Part shown: piece by piece, positions 27,021-36,125 of the stretch
Layout: each line of letters starts with the position of its first letter
Numbering within the stretch: position 1 is the stretch's first letter
Source: Planctomycetota bacterium
GTDB taxonomy: Bacteria > Planctomycetota > Phycisphaerae > WQYP01
DNA: 64,000 nt
Direction of reading: 5' to 3'
Assembly: GCA_021805985.1 (NCBI GenBank)
Contig: JAJZDN010000001.1
Coordinates: forward strand, 1-64,000
Made by a program: the position numbers and the translations under genes
Notes under the pieces: generated by a model
Database searches by the model: none
Told to the model about the DNA's origin: nothing
Seen by the model: only the letters and a program-made list of their open reading frames with translations

Positions 27021-28274
27021 ATGGAGTTGTCCCCTTTGGAGGCCATGGTGGCGCAGAATAAACGCATAGCAATCGTCGTGGAGTTGGCCGTTGGATATCG
27101 CGAAGCCGTGGTTCGCGGACTCTGGCGTTTTCTTCAGACTCGACCTCTATGGGAACACCAGGGGTGTGAATTGCATGTAGGTGAGCTTAACGCACTGCGG
27201 AACTGGAAGCCCGACGGGATCGTAGCGGGTTTACACGATATAAAACTCGGCCGCGCGCTTAAAAGACTCAATGCGCCCATTATTGATGTATATAACTGCG
27301 TGGAATTGCCCGGCGTTGTGCAGGTTGGAATCGATGATGCAGCGGTGGGGGACATGGCCGCTAAGTACCTCTTGTCGCTGGGGCTTAAAAATCTTGCGTT
27401 GGTGGGTGATTGCTCAACGCGTTATGCCCTGGAGCGCCGTGACGCATTCCTGAAAATTCTGCGAGCTGAGGATTTGGAATGCTACCAATGGGATCCCACC
27501 CAGAAACTTCGTCCGCCGGTTGAAAATCTGCGGCGCGGGGGGGCCTCGGCCGTCCCACCGGGATCGCATACCTTTTCAGCAACTGCGTGGTCATCGAGAT
27601 TTCGCAGACAATGGGGCGACGCAGTTTCACAATGGATTACGGACCTGCCCAAGCCGGCCGGGATTTTTGCTCTCAACGATGACTGGGCAACGATGATTGT
27701 CGATCAGTGTAATCACCAGAGTATTGCGGTTCCGGAGCAGGTGGCCATATTAGGAGTGGATAATGCTGAGTTGCTCTGCCAGATGGGCCGACCTCCGCTT
27801 TCAAGCATTGAAACTCCTGCCGAGAAGGTCGGCTGGGAAGCGGGCGTTGCCCTTGAGAAACTCATGGAGGGAAAGCCCGTTTCAAGCCGTCAACTTCTCC
27901 AACCGGTGCGGGTGGTTGAAAGACAGTCCACCAATATTCTGGCGATTGACGACCCGGATGTGACCTCTGCGATTCGCTTTATCCAAGCCAATGTCCATCG
28001 CGGCATCGGTGTGCGGGAAGTATTAATGACAGTTCCTTCCCGAAGGCGGACTTTGGAAATGAGCTTTCGAAAATCAGTGGGACGCAGCATTCTCGATGAG
28101 ATCCAGCGGCTGCGTGTGGAGCGGGCAAAAATGTTGCTTTCATCCACTGATTTAAAACTTTCTATAATAGCTCAGCGTAGCGGCTTCCGCAGCGCCAGCC
28201 GCCTGTGTCGAATGTTTCATCAAGTCAGCGGAGAAACTCCTGCCCATTTCAGACGGCGCGGTGAATTGGCGTAA
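27021..28274 (+). CDS. xylR: XylR-type transcription regulator (LacI-like sensor plus AraC HTH)
   Basis: 417 residues. Residues ~10-290 form a periplasmic-binding-protein-like sensor (KRIAIVVELAVGYREAVVRG; GVVQVGIDDAAVGDMAAKYL; PEQVAILGVDNAELLCQMG; PLSSIETPAEKVGWEAG) as in XylR of E. coli. The last ~105 residues hold two AraC helix-turn-helices: RGIGVREVLMTVPSRRRTLE and SIIAQRSGFRSASRLCRMFHQVSGETPAHFRRR. XylR activates xylose genes when xylose binds. ATG 27021 is the longest; ATG 27045 has GGAGG only 2 bp before it. It lies in the middle of the hydrolase genes and is the likely local activator. Ligand (xylose or another sugar) not proved. Confidence 0.9.
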   Translation: MELSPLEAMVAQNKRIAIVVELAVGYREAVVRGLWRFLQTRPLWEHQGCELHVGELNALRNWKPDGIVAGLHDIKLGRALKRLNAPIIDVYNCVELPGVVQVGIDDAAVGDMAAKYLLSLGLKNLALVGDCSTRYALERRDAFLKILRAEDLECYQWDPTQKLRPPVENLRRGGASAVPPGSHTFSATAWSSRFRRQWGDAVSQWITDLPKPAGIFALNDDWATMIVDQCNHQSIAVPEQVAILGVDNAELLCQMGRPPLSSIETPAEKVGWEAGVALEKLMEGKPVSSRQLLQPVRVVERQSTNILAIDDPDVTSAIRFIQANVHRGIGVREVLMTVPSRRRTLEMSFRKSVGRSILDEIQRLRVERAKMLLSSTDLKLSIIAQRSGFRSASRLCRMFHQVSGETPAHFRRRGELA

Positions 28275-28286
28275 TGGGATGTCGTC

Positions 28287-29219
28287 TCATCGCCGGGCTG
28301 AGGCTTTGCCAACATGCCGGTCCGGAGACTTTTGAGCCGGCGGATGCGGACTGTGTTGCCCCGACGCTTGGGCCGCTTGCCTCTGATAAACCCGGATGTA
28401 TCGAATTTCATATTTCGCAGGCAGGGCTTTATTATTAATCGGCCCGGCCCAGTTTCCTCCCATCGCCAGATTTAAAATTAAATACATCCTTTTGCGAAAC
28501 GGATTGTCTGCGCCGGTGCCGGCAGCGGAAACATTAAAAGTGAAGTATTTAGCTCCATCAATATAAAATGTGATGTGCTTTGGCGACCAGTCCATGCAAT
28601 AGGTGTGAAATTTCTTCGCTGCTGAGCTATGGAGTGTGAATAGTCGGGCCTGAGATTGGTGGGTATGGTGACCACCTTCCCAATGAACAGTGGTGTGAAT
28701 CACACGTGGTTCTCGGCCGAGCCATTCCATGACATCAATCTCGCCGCATTCCGGCCAACCCACTTTAGAAATATCCGTCCCAAGCAGCCAGAAGGCGGGC
28801 CACATTCCGGCTCCGGCGGGGAGCTTGGCACGCATTTCAAAGCGGCCATATAGCCAACTCTCCTTGCCTAAGGTCGTGAGGCTCGCGGACGTGTACTGCG
28901 CCCATTTCCGGGCGTAACGCCAATTTTTTGCTCCGCGACGATACTGCCTGTTGGCAACGCGCTGCTTGCGAGCCTCAATGACCAGCATGCCCCCACGAAC
29001 GACCGCGTTGCCTGGCTGATAATATTGCGGCTCTTTATTACGCACAAACCCCCGTTCGTCGCTCCACTTTGCGGGATCAGGATGTCCCGGCTTGGCAAAG
29101 TTATCCTGCCAAACCAGATGCCATTTGGCTGCTGTCGCTGCCCCAACATAGTTGCGGTGGGATGGTCCTGTGATAACCAGGGATGCGATAAGAAAAATGA
29201 ACTGCCATTTAATTTGCAT
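28287..29219 (-). CDS. GH16 family beta-glucanase-like enzyme
   Basis: 310 residues with a signal peptide (FIFLIASLVITGPSHR). Complete GH16 jelly roll: AKWHLVWQDNF, YGRFEMRAKLPAGAGMWPAFWLLG and the catalytic ECGEIDVMEWLG, where Glu160 is nucleophile, Asp162 assists and Glu165 is acid/base. Later DWSPKHITFYIDGAKYF and LILNLAMGGNWAG are family landmarks. GH16 members cut beta-1,3/1,4-glucans, or xyloglucan in the plant XTH-like subfamilies. It follows the DUF4038 gene by 69 bp and is probably co-transcribed. The C-terminal ~25 residues are basic and Pro-rich. Confidence 0.93.
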   Translation of the reverse strand: MQIKWQFIFLIASLVITGPSHRNYVGAATAAKWHLVWQDNFAKPGHPDPAKWSDERGFVRNKEPQYYQPGNAVVRGGMLVIEARKQRVANRQYRRGAKNWRYARKWAQYTSASLTTLGKESWLYGRFEMRAKLPAGAGMWPAFWLLGTDISKVGWPECGEIDVMEWLGREPRVIHTTVHWEGGHHTHQSQARLFTLHSSAAKKFHTYCMDWSPKHITFYIDGAKYFTFNVSAAGTGADNPFRKRMYLILNLAMGGNWAGPINNKALPAKYEIRYIRVYQRQAAQASGQHSPHPPAQKSPDRHVGKASARR

Positions 29220-29288
29220 TTTGCCGCCGTAGCTTCAGGTCTACATTATCTCAAGTTTTATTGTACAGTTAAAATACCCGCCCTGTAA

Positions 29289-30734
29289 TTAATCCTGTTT
29301 GCTATTGAGCACCAGGACCCAGTCGCGGGACCCGGCATGGTTTTTATGTGCGGGAGAAAACCGCATTTTTCCGCGATTTATCAGGGGTAAACGGGAAATC
29401 GCGGTATAGGTGCCGCTCGTCGGGTCAAACCACCGCGCGTGTGCGGGCCTAGAGAGCTTTGCCATGTTGACCTCAATAGCCCGCGGTGTGGGCAGATAGG
29501 CCACCATGAGTGTTCTTTCGGCAGTAAACGCTGCCGTGCAATAATCGGCTTGGCTGACACGTGTTTTGGCATTTCCATAAGTTCCAAGTCCCGCAGTTAC
29601 CATATCGTGTGATTGATCCGGTATCAGAGCGTACCATGGAATGGAACTAAAAAAATGTTTCCATATCTTGATCTGTGCGGCACCTGGCGTATTAAGGTGG
29701 GATTGCCAGTCGGGGGAAAAGCCCCAGACGTAATGGTTGCCGTAAATCTGTCCGCAGCCGCCGCAAAGCATTGTCCAATACGCCTGTCGCCGCAGCACCG
29801 CCGGCGTGCCATAATCCGGCGGAAGACCAACATTTTCCATCTCATAGTGCGCCTCGAGCAGGCCCGTGGGCATGGGCGGCTGGTGATTATAATTCTGTAG
29901 CATCTGCTGATACGTGGCACCGTACGTGTAGGCCCCGTTAAGCGAAATGAGATTTTTCCACGTGGGATCTTGAAGCGATGGGGTGCATAATAATTCAACG
30001 GTTTCCAGGCTGCTGGGATCGGCCGCGTGGATTGCTTCTGCGACGGTCTGAACGACCGCGTCGTTGCGGTGTTTCGCCCAGCTTCCGAAATCATTGCCGT
30101 TGAGCCATAGAATATTTTTAAATTTACTATACCGTTGGCCGAGAAACTTTCCGTACTTCAGGCACTTTTCGGGGCCGTTGTTTCGCAAGGTCTTCAGCCA
30201 CTGGCCGGTTTCAATGGGATCCAAAAAAACTAAAAAGCCCATTTTGTCTGCGATCCCAAGGATTTCATCGGCCCGGGAAAAATACTCTTCATTCGGTCTG
30301 GCAAGATCATAGTGCGCTAAATCTGTGCCGCCAGATAGATAGCCGGTAAACGGCCGTAGACCGTCGAAGGTGCTGCCGTCTTTATTACAACTCGGGAAGT
30401 AAGGCCCCGCGCACAGGAGGTTGATCCACATGGAGTTAAATCCATAGGTCAGCCGATTTGTAAAGTACTGGGATGCCTGCTGAACGTTCAGTTTTACGAC
30501 CATCGCCTGGGGCGCATCGCCGGCGATTAAAAAAGGCGCTTTGTGCTGATCCATCAGATAACGCCGGTTGCCGCTAATATGAAGCGGGAACGATGTCGGA
30601 GGTACTACGGCGTCGTCTTTTCCAATCGCCAATGCAGGCTTTCGAAGCACCCTGGGCGATGCCATTAGTGACACTGCCATGGAGCCGGCGGCTCTCATGA
30701 GATTCCTTCGGTTAAGAAAGGTGGGTTGGTTCAT
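29289..30734 (-). CDS. DUF4038/apiosidase-like (beta/alpha)8 glycosidase, Tat-exported
   Basis: 481 residues. Tat-type signal LNRRNLMRAAGSMAVSLMA. The body matches DUF4038 proteins, which include the apiosidase GH140: RYLMDQHKAPFLIAGDAPQ, YFTNRLTYGFNSMWINLL, GFLVFLDPIETGQ and KNILWLNGNDFGSW, with a later EAHYEMEN. The C-terminal ~90 residues resemble the putative collagen-binding domain often attached (RTLMVAYLPTPRAIEVNMAKL, WFDPTSGTYT). Substrate is unknown; the neighbours suggest a plant cell-wall side chain. Promoter elements with candidate operator 2 lie 200 bp upstream. Confidence 0.85.
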   Translation of the reverse strand: MNQPTFLNRRNLMRAAGSMAVSLMASPRVLRKPALAIGKDDAVVPPTSFPLHISGNRRYLMDQHKAPFLIAGDAPQAMVVKLNVQQASQYFTNRLTYGFNSMWINLLCAGPYFPSCNKDGSTFDGLRPFTGYLSGGTDLAHYDLARPNEEYFSRADEILGIADKMGFLVFLDPIETGQWLKTLRNNGPEKCLKYGKFLGQRYSKFKNILWLNGNDFGSWAKHRNDAVVQTVAEAIHAADPSSLETVELLCTPSLQDPTWKNLISLNGAYTYGATYQQMLQNYNHQPPMPTGLLEAHYEMENVGLPPDYGTPAVLRRQAYWTMLCGGCGQIYGNHYVWGFSPDWQSHLNTPGAAQIKIWKHFFSSIPWYALIPDQSHDMVTAGLGTYGNAKTRVSQADYCTAAFTAERTLMVAYLPTPRAIEVNMAKLSRPAHARWFDPTSGTYTAISRLPLINRGKMRFSPAHKNHAGSRDWVLVLNSKQD

Positions 30735-30934
30735 TAAACACTCCTATGTGTGATTCGGCCATTTTATTGAGGTCGCATAGCAACCGCTATTCCTGCCTGA
30801 TTCACCGGCGCCTTCTTTGCGACCTTCTGTAATATCTTATATCGCCTGCACCTTGCTTACCTCTGCTGCAAACAGCCGGCGAGCCATTCATGCAGCCTCA
30901 TAAAACGACGCTTTCACAGCCGATCGAAAACGCA

Positions 30935-30940
30935 ATCATA
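30935..30940 (-). promoter_or_regulatory. -10 hexamer for the DUF4038-GH16 pair
   Basis: TATGAT on the minus strand, 17 bp from the edge of operator site 2, the same geometry as at the prepilin promoter. Confidence 0.45.
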
Positions 30941-30957
30941 CTCGGCGGCTCTTGACC

Positions 30958-30992
30958 TTTTGCGACAAAAATGATGTTGTATTGCGCAACGC
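30958..30992 (-). promoter_or_regulatory. Candidate XylR operator, site 2
   Basis: Second copy of the 35-bp motif (28/35 matches to 26813-26847). Direct half-sites TTGCG occur 22 bp apart. Located 200 bp upstream of the DUF4038 start and 250 bp upstream of the CE2-like start, so it could serve both directions, though the 17-bp spacing to TATGAT favours the minus strand. Confidence 0.6.
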
Positions 30993-31242
30993 GCGATGGG
31001 TGGCCAGAGGGGAAAGAGAGATTTGCTAATGGTGCTCGGGGAATAAATCCGAGAAGTTATGAAGGCTTTGCATAAGAATCGCTTCATTGGGGGTGGCATC
31101 GATTGATGGGTTCCTCAATATATGCCACGGCATGAAGCGCGTGGCTGCGCAAAGTGACATCGCCCGCGACGCCAAATGACAATGCAGTAGCGATATAGTA
31201 ATAGCGTAAATGGTTCGATGATCGCACACTGGAGAACAGGAA

Positions 31243-32361
31243 ATGGCGAAAACTTTCGCGGCGGTTTATACCAGCGGATTAGCTCTTGCAGCGGTTATTT
31301 ACGGTTCGCTTTTCCTGGGAGGTGCTCCCGGGGCCGCTATCGCGGCCACGAAGTCCTTGCCGGTTAAAATTTCCGCATACAACAGGGATATACTTTATGT
31401 GGGGCGCTTTGATGATTCGCAGCCTGCCGGGCCTCGTTGTGCCTGGTCCGCCAGTAGTATTACATTGCGGTTCGAGGGCACAGCGGCCGAAGCGCGTATG
31501 TCAGGAGGCTCCAATGATCGCTGGCAGATTATTGTGGATGGACACGCGACAAAAAAACTGACCATGGCGGGTAAGCCGGCGTTATTCGCGCTGGCGTCGG
31601 GCTTACATCCAGGCGTTCATACTATTACACTGTTCAAATTGGGTGAGCCGATCTGGGGCACAACTCAAATCATGTCTTTTAGATTAGCTCCAGACAGCAA
31701 ACTGCTGCCAATGCGGGGAGATCCTCGACATTTCGAGGTTATCGGCGATTCCATAAGCGCCGGATACGGCGATCAGGCACCCAACCAGACCTATCACTTT
31801 GCAGCTAAAACGGAAAACGCGTATCTGACCTACGGGGCTGTGGCCGCTCGAGATCTGAAAGCCGAATATGTTTGCATCGCCTGGTCTGGAAAGTGCCTGT
31901 GGCCAAAAAACACAGTTCCCAAAATCTATGGCAGAGTGCTTCCGCAAGACCGCACGAGTCACTGGAATTACGCGTGGAAGCCCCAGGCTATCCTGATCAA
32001 CCTCGGTACCAATGATTTTGCGGGGGGCGATCCGGCAGAACGTGGCTGGGTTGCTGCCTACGTGGCGTTTATCAGGCGGCTGCGAAAACACGATCCGGGA
32101 GTCTCGATCTTTTGTGCTCTAAGTCCCATGCTTTCAAACTCCTGGTCTGCCAGTAAAAATGCCCGTTCCATGTGCCGTCAATACATTATGGCGGTAGTTG
32201 GAAGGTGCCATCGACTTGGCTATGGCAAGGTCTATTTTGTGGATTTTCCGATGCAAACGGGTAAGTACGGATTCGGAGCAGATTGGCATCCAAGTGTTGG
32301 TGAACATCGCTACATGGCCACGATCGTTGAGCGTGCACTGCGTGAAAAACTGGGATGGTAA
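31243..32361 (+). CDS. SGNH/GDSL carbohydrate esterase, CE2-like acetyl-xylan esterase
   Basis: 372 residues with a signal peptide (hydrophobic 12-36). Residues ~45-150 form an N-terminal jelly roll (YVGRFDDS, LRFEGTAAEARM). The SGNH domain then starts FEVIGDSISAGYG with Ser170, continues LINLGTNDFAGG (Gly/Asn oxyanion residues near 255-257) and ends with ADWHPS, His349. This two-domain layout is that of CE2 esterases that deacetylate xylan or glucomannan. AGGAA precedes ATG 31243. GH74 starts 10 bp downstream, so they form an operon that removes acetyl groups and then cuts the backbone (inference). Confidence 0.88.
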   Translation: MAKTFAAVYTSGLALAAVIYGSLFLGGAPGAAIAATKSLPVKISAYNRDILYVGRFDDSQPAGPRCAWSASSITLRFEGTAAEARMSGGSNDRWQIIVDGHATKKLTMAGKPALFALASGLHPGVHTITLFKLGEPIWGTTQIMSFRLAPDSKLLPMRGDPRHFEVIGDSISAGYGDQAPNQTYHFAAKTENAYLTYGAVAARDLKAEYVCIAWSGKCLWPKNTVPKIYGRVLPQDRTSHWNYAWKPQAILINLGTNDFAGGDPAERGWVAAYVAFIRRLRKHDPGVSIFCALSPMLSNSWSASKNARSMCRQYIMAVVGRCHRLGYGKVYFVDFPMQTGKYGFGADWHPSVGEHRYMATIVERALREKLGW

Positions 32362-32370
32362 TGATAGACC

Positions 32371-34641
32371 ATGAGTTGGAGTAATACCCCAATGATTCAT
32401 AACCACGATCAACAAACCGGAAAGCGCAACTCCTCCATTACCCGCAGGAGGTTCTGCACAACCGTTGCGGCCTGCGTTGCCTTGACATCCGCGCAACGTA
32501 AAATCCAAGCTGCCTCCGGTACAGGAGGCATTTCCCAGGTTCACTACCGATGGCTCAATGTGGCAATGGGCGGCGGGGGAGCGATTCCAGGCATTGTGCT
32601 GCATCCCAAGGTGCCCGGGCTGGCTTATATTCATACGGACGTAGGCGGATGCTATCGGTGGGATTCCGCGGATAAGCGATGGATACCGCTTTTAGATCGC
32701 ATTCCATTTACCCAGTGGAATCTTTACGGCGTTGACAGCATTGCCGTCGATCCCAATGATGTAACCGGAGATACTGTATATATCTCGACTGGTAAGTATG
32801 CTGATTCCTGGGCTTCCCCGGCAGGAATGCTGATGAAGTCTACCGATCGCGGCGAAACGTGGACCCGAACCACGCTGTCCCCCACCGGCGGAAGCAACCA
32901 ATCACAGGGTTGCGGTGAGCGACTTGCTGTTGATCCGGCCAATGGGCAGCATGTGGTATATGCGTCGCAACTCAATGGACTGTTCTCAAGTTTTGATGCG
33001 GCTAAGACATGGAACCCGGTGCGTGCGGCACCGTCTGGATGGTCGTCTGAGAGTGCTTCCCAAAAAAAACGCGGACACGGCCTGGCCTTTGTTGTGTTCG
33101 ATCCTTCCTCGGGTATTACCGGCACACCTGCCCGGACCCGGGTAATGTATATCGGTGCCACCGGACAGGGAGTCTATAGAAGCGGCGATGGCGGAAAAAG
33201 CTGGCATTTGCTTTTGGGGGGGCCAGATGGGCCCCGAAAGGGGGTTATTGGAGCCGATGGCGTTCTGGTGGTATCCCATCGTCGTGGAGTGGCAAAATTT
33301 GCCGCAGGCCGATGGACGAACATCACGCCGACAACGCCGACAACGCCGAAAAAGGGGACGTGCTGCGCCGTAGCGATTGATCCATCGGATTCCAATCACA
33401 TTGTAGCAACGCTGGGATTGATGAATCGCATACCGGTATTTCGCACAACCAATGGTGGAAAAAGCTGGCTGGATATTTCCGGTACGCGCCATGAGACGGT
33501 TACCTGGTGGGCGGCATGGCAATGGTTTTCCAGCCCTTTCAGCCTGGCTTTTGACCCGCATCGCAAGCATTGTGTTTGGGCCACGGATTGGTACGGAACG
33601 TATTGTGCTGACGATGTTACCCGGCCCGAACCCGTCTGGACCAATTTTGTCGCCGGCATTGAAGAGCTTTGTATCATCGGTGCACTGGCCGCACCACCCG
33701 GGGGCCGATGCCGTTTATACAGCGGTGCCGCCGATGAAGGCGGAGGCGATCACATTTCCCTGACAAAGCCTCCACGACGATCGCTCTGGGTTAAAGGACT
33801 GCCGGCCGGCCTGGACCGCACGGGAATTGCCGTTGCTCCTGATGATTCCAATTTTGTCGTATGCGTCGGCACCATCAACTGGAGTTCACCCGGTACAGGT
33901 GCATATTCTGTTAATGGTGGAAATAGTTGGAACACGTTTGCCAAGCTTCCCTACAAAGGAATCAAGGGCGGCCGGGTAGTCCTCACCGGCAATCACCGGC
34001 GGATTCTCTGGGTCCCGCAGGAAGGGCCACCGTATTACAGCGATGACTTGGGCCAAAAGTGGAATAAGGTAAAATGCCGCGAAAGCCTGGCGGGCAGTTC
34101 GCATGGTGACAATATTTTTGTTTATGATCAGCCGGTGGCTGTCGATGCCGCTGACGCAAATCGTGTCTATATTCTCAAGGGGTCCAAACTCCTTGTGAGT
34201 ACCGATGCGGGAGAACATTTTTCCGTCGCTTTCACCAAAGCACCCGCTGACTGGAATCATAAGGTGCTTACCTCCGGCCATCCCGGCGATGTCTGGGTAT
34301 CAGGCGGCACGCAGGGCTTGTTCCGTTCGCGTAACGGCGGTCGGTCTTTTGCCCGGGTCAGCGGTATTCAGGCGGCTTATATGTTCTGCTTCGGCAAAGC
34401 ACCCGCCGGAACAAATTTTCCCGCCCTGTTCGTTCAGGGTGAAGTGGAAGGCACCGCCGGATATTTTCGATCTGATGATCAGGCCCGAACCTGGGTGCGC
34501 ATTGACATGCCGTTACAAAAAGTGGGCGATGCTCCCAACACCATGACCGGCGATTGGAGAGTTTTTGGCGGTGTTTTCGTCGGTACGACGGGCCGCGGAA
34601 TATTCTACGGCTGCCCCGCAAATAGTGACCAGAACATTTGA
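32371..34641 (+). CDS. GH74 endo-xyloglucanase-like protein, Tat-exported
   Basis: 756 residues. A Tat motif (SITRRRFCTTVAACV) precedes two seven-bladed beta-propellers, about residues 55-750. Family landmarks are WLNVAMGGGGAIPGIVLHP, HTDVGGCYRWD (Asp90 matches a catalytic Asp of GH74) and repeated sialidase-like D-x-G-x-T/S-W boxes such as STDRGETWTR and TTNGGKSWLD. GH74 enzymes cut the beta-1,4-glucan backbone of xyloglucan. A (ACAACGCCG)3 tract at about 33329-33350 encodes TTPTTP in a linker. ATG 32392, with GGAG about 10 bp upstream, is an alternative start. Confidence 0.92.
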   Translation: MSWSNTPMIHNHDQQTGKRNSSITRRRFCTTVAACVALTSAQRKIQAASGTGGISQVHYRWLNVAMGGGGAIPGIVLHPKVPGLAYIHTDVGGCYRWDSADKRWIPLLDRIPFTQWNLYGVDSIAVDPNDVTGDTVYISTGKYADSWASPAGMLMKSTDRGETWTRTTLSPTGGSNQSQGCGERLAVDPANGQHVVYASQLNGLFSSFDAAKTWNPVRAAPSGWSSESASQKKRGHGLAFVVFDPSSGITGTPARTRVMYIGATGQGVYRSGDGGKSWHLLLGGPDGPRKGVIGADGVLVVSHRRGVAKFAAGRWTNITPTTPTTPKKGTCCAVAIDPSDSNHIVATLGLMNRIPVFRTTNGGKSWLDISGTRHETVTWWAAWQWFSSPFSLAFDPHRKHCVWATDWYGTYCADDVTRPEPVWTNFVAGIEELCIIGALAAPPGGRCRLYSGAADEGGGDHISLTKPPRRSLWVKGLPAGLDRTGIAVAPDDSNFVVCVGTINWSSPGTGAYSVNGGNSWNTFAKLPYKGIKGGRVVLTGNHRRILWVPQEGPPYYSDDLGQKWNKVKCRESLAGSSHGDNIFVYDQPVAVDAADANRVYILKGSKLLVSTDAGEHFSVAFTKAPADWNHKVLTSGHPGDVWVSGGTQGLFRSRNGGRSFARVSGIQAAYMFCFGKAPAGTNFPALFVQGEVEGTAGYFRSDDQARTWVRIDMPLQKVGDAPNTMTGDWRVFGGVFVGTTGRGIFYGCPANSDQNI

Positions 34642-34650
34642 AACACGGTT

Positions 34651-35673
34651 TTATGCGTCTTCGGTGTCGTCTTGGTCGACGGGTTCTGCGGGGGTAAACG
34701 TGGCGGCTTTGCTGGGGCGGACTTGTAATTTCTGGACGTGGTCCATGAAAAATTCCACCCTGGGCTTGATGGTTAAACCTGCCATGGCTTTTTCCAGTTG
34801 CTTTTGCGCCCAGCGTAAATAGGTGCGCCGGGATAAATGGGAAATCAGCACCAGTTCATTTTCCAGCTTGGGCAGTACCTCAATAAATTCATTGACATGC
34901 ATGTGCTGGCCCACGGCCGCCCGCTTGCGGTGGCCATGTTCAAAAAACGTGCATTCGGTGATCAGAATCCGGGCGTCGCGCACGCCATCCTGCAACAGGG
35001 TTTCACCCATGCTGGTGTCGCCGGTATAGGCGATCAGGGGAACGTCCAGAGTGTACGTAATTTTTTCACCACGGGCTTTCATATCACGCAACATGTGCCC
35101 GGGCAAATTCTGTTCGGCCAATTCCGGTTTAAGTTTTTCCCGGCGATCCAGCAGTAAAAAGCCTGTCGATGGCACGGTGTGCCGCGTGGCAAAAGTTCGA
35201 GCAATCAACCCCTTGCGCAATTCAAACTCTTCTCCGATATTCAGGCCAATCACCCGATGGGCGATGGCTTTACCTTCCAGTGCGGTCCAGGATTTAATGA
35301 CCCCGGAAACCGCATCGGCAATGGCGGCGTGACAGATGACGGTGCCGGGCGTCATGCCCTGAAAAAATCTTTGAGACAAGTAATAAGCCAAACCCGCGCT
35401 ATGGTCCATGTGACCGTGCGTAAGCAGGCAGAAATCACTGGTGAGAACGGGGCGCGGACATTTTCCGATATCAAATACCACATTAAGCTCAGGAGCTTGA
35501 ATCACCGATTCTTCTCCCGCCACGCTGTAGCCAAGCAAATGGCAGTAAGGCGTTTTGACTACCGCCAGAGGCGGCAGCAGCGGGGCTTCGTGCTCCTGCG
35601 CGTTACCCGTTAAGTTACGTGGGGCTGGCTCATTGGAAGGTTCGGGCGACGCTTGATCAGGTGCTTTCATCAT
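34651..35673 (-). CDS. Metallo-beta-lactamase fold hydrolase, ribonuclease Z-like
   Basis: 340 residues. The metal-binding motif LLTHGHMDHSAG lies near residue 85; VPLIAYTGDTSMGETLL and LVLISHLSRRTY supply the remaining ligands of the RNase Z/ElaC group. RNase Z removes tRNA 3' trailers, but several related MBL families (phosphodiesterases) look similar, so the exact substrate is open. The N-terminal ~35 residues are Pro/Glu-rich. It converges with the GH74 gene, whose stop is 10 bp away. Confidence 0.75.
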   Translation of the reverse strand: MMKAPDQASPEPSNEPAPRNLTGNAQEHEAPLLPPLAVVKTPYCHLLGYSVAGEESVIQAPELNVVFDIGKCPRPVLTSDFCLLTHGHMDHSAGLAYYLSQRFFQGMTPGTVICHAAIADAVSGVIKSWTALEGKAIAHRVIGLNIGEEFELRKGLIARTFATRHTVPSTGFLLLDRREKLKPELAEQNLPGHMLRDMKARGEKITYTLDVPLIAYTGDTSMGETLLQDGVRDARILITECTFFEHGHRKRAAVGQHMHVNEFIEVLPKLENELVLISHLSRRTYLRWAQKQLEKAMAGLTIKPRVEFFMDHVQKLQVRPSKAATFTPAEPVDQDDTEDA

Positions 35674-36000
35674 CTCGAGAATTTAATCGAATTTCACCTT
35701 AGCGGCAACGGCTTGCTGCCAGACAGCTTGCTACAGACAGGCTTGCTAAAGAAACGTGGCCGTTGCGTATGCAGACATCCGATAATGCGGACCCCCACAG
35801 TGAAACTGCAAAAGTTAAGGGCACACCAAGATCCATTGGCGATAACATGTCACGGCGAATGCGCCAGCCCCGAAAATTTAATTTTATTTATATACGCGAA
35901 AATATTATACGCTTTAAAGTGGATTTGTTCATCGGGGCGAATATAACTAATCGTCTCGATCTGGTTACGATTAAATTCGCGAGCTTTTATTCGCAGTAAT

Positions 36001-36040
36001 AAAAAAACCAGGCTGGCGGCCCGAAGGAACGCCAGCCTGG
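36001..36040 (-). terminator. Rho-independent terminator
   Basis: Stem CCAGGCTGGCG/CGCCAGCCTGG (36008-36040), 11-nt loop, then T7 on the minus strand (36001-36007). Confidence 0.85.
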
Positions 36041-36125
36041 GGAGGGAGAGAGAGAGCAAGATTGGTATCATAATCAGCTATTCGCTGATTAATATTCACT
36101 TCACACTCTATATATCGTAGCATCC
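36001..36125 (-). ncRNA. Candidate small RNA ending in a strong terminator
   Basis: On the minus strand about 85 nt, including a stem GCGAATAGC/GCTGATT-like segment and a CU-rich single-stranded run (TCTCTCTCTCCCTCCCC), precede a perfect 11-bp GC-rich stem and then seven Ts. The CU-rich run is complementary to Shine-Dalgarno sequences. The 5' end and promoter are not clear (TATATAG near 36112 is a possible -10). It may instead simply be the long 3' UTR of glyQS. Confidence 0.3.

Larger units (their letters stand above)
30735..31242. other. 508-bp divergent control region
   Basis: Lies between the DUF4038 gene (minus) and the CE2-like gene (plus). It holds operator site 2 and its -10. An imperfect TGACA...TAGTAAT pair near 31178-31202 may serve the plus-strand gene. 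No convincing ORF; the short ones overlapping it show no conserved look. Confidence 0.5.
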
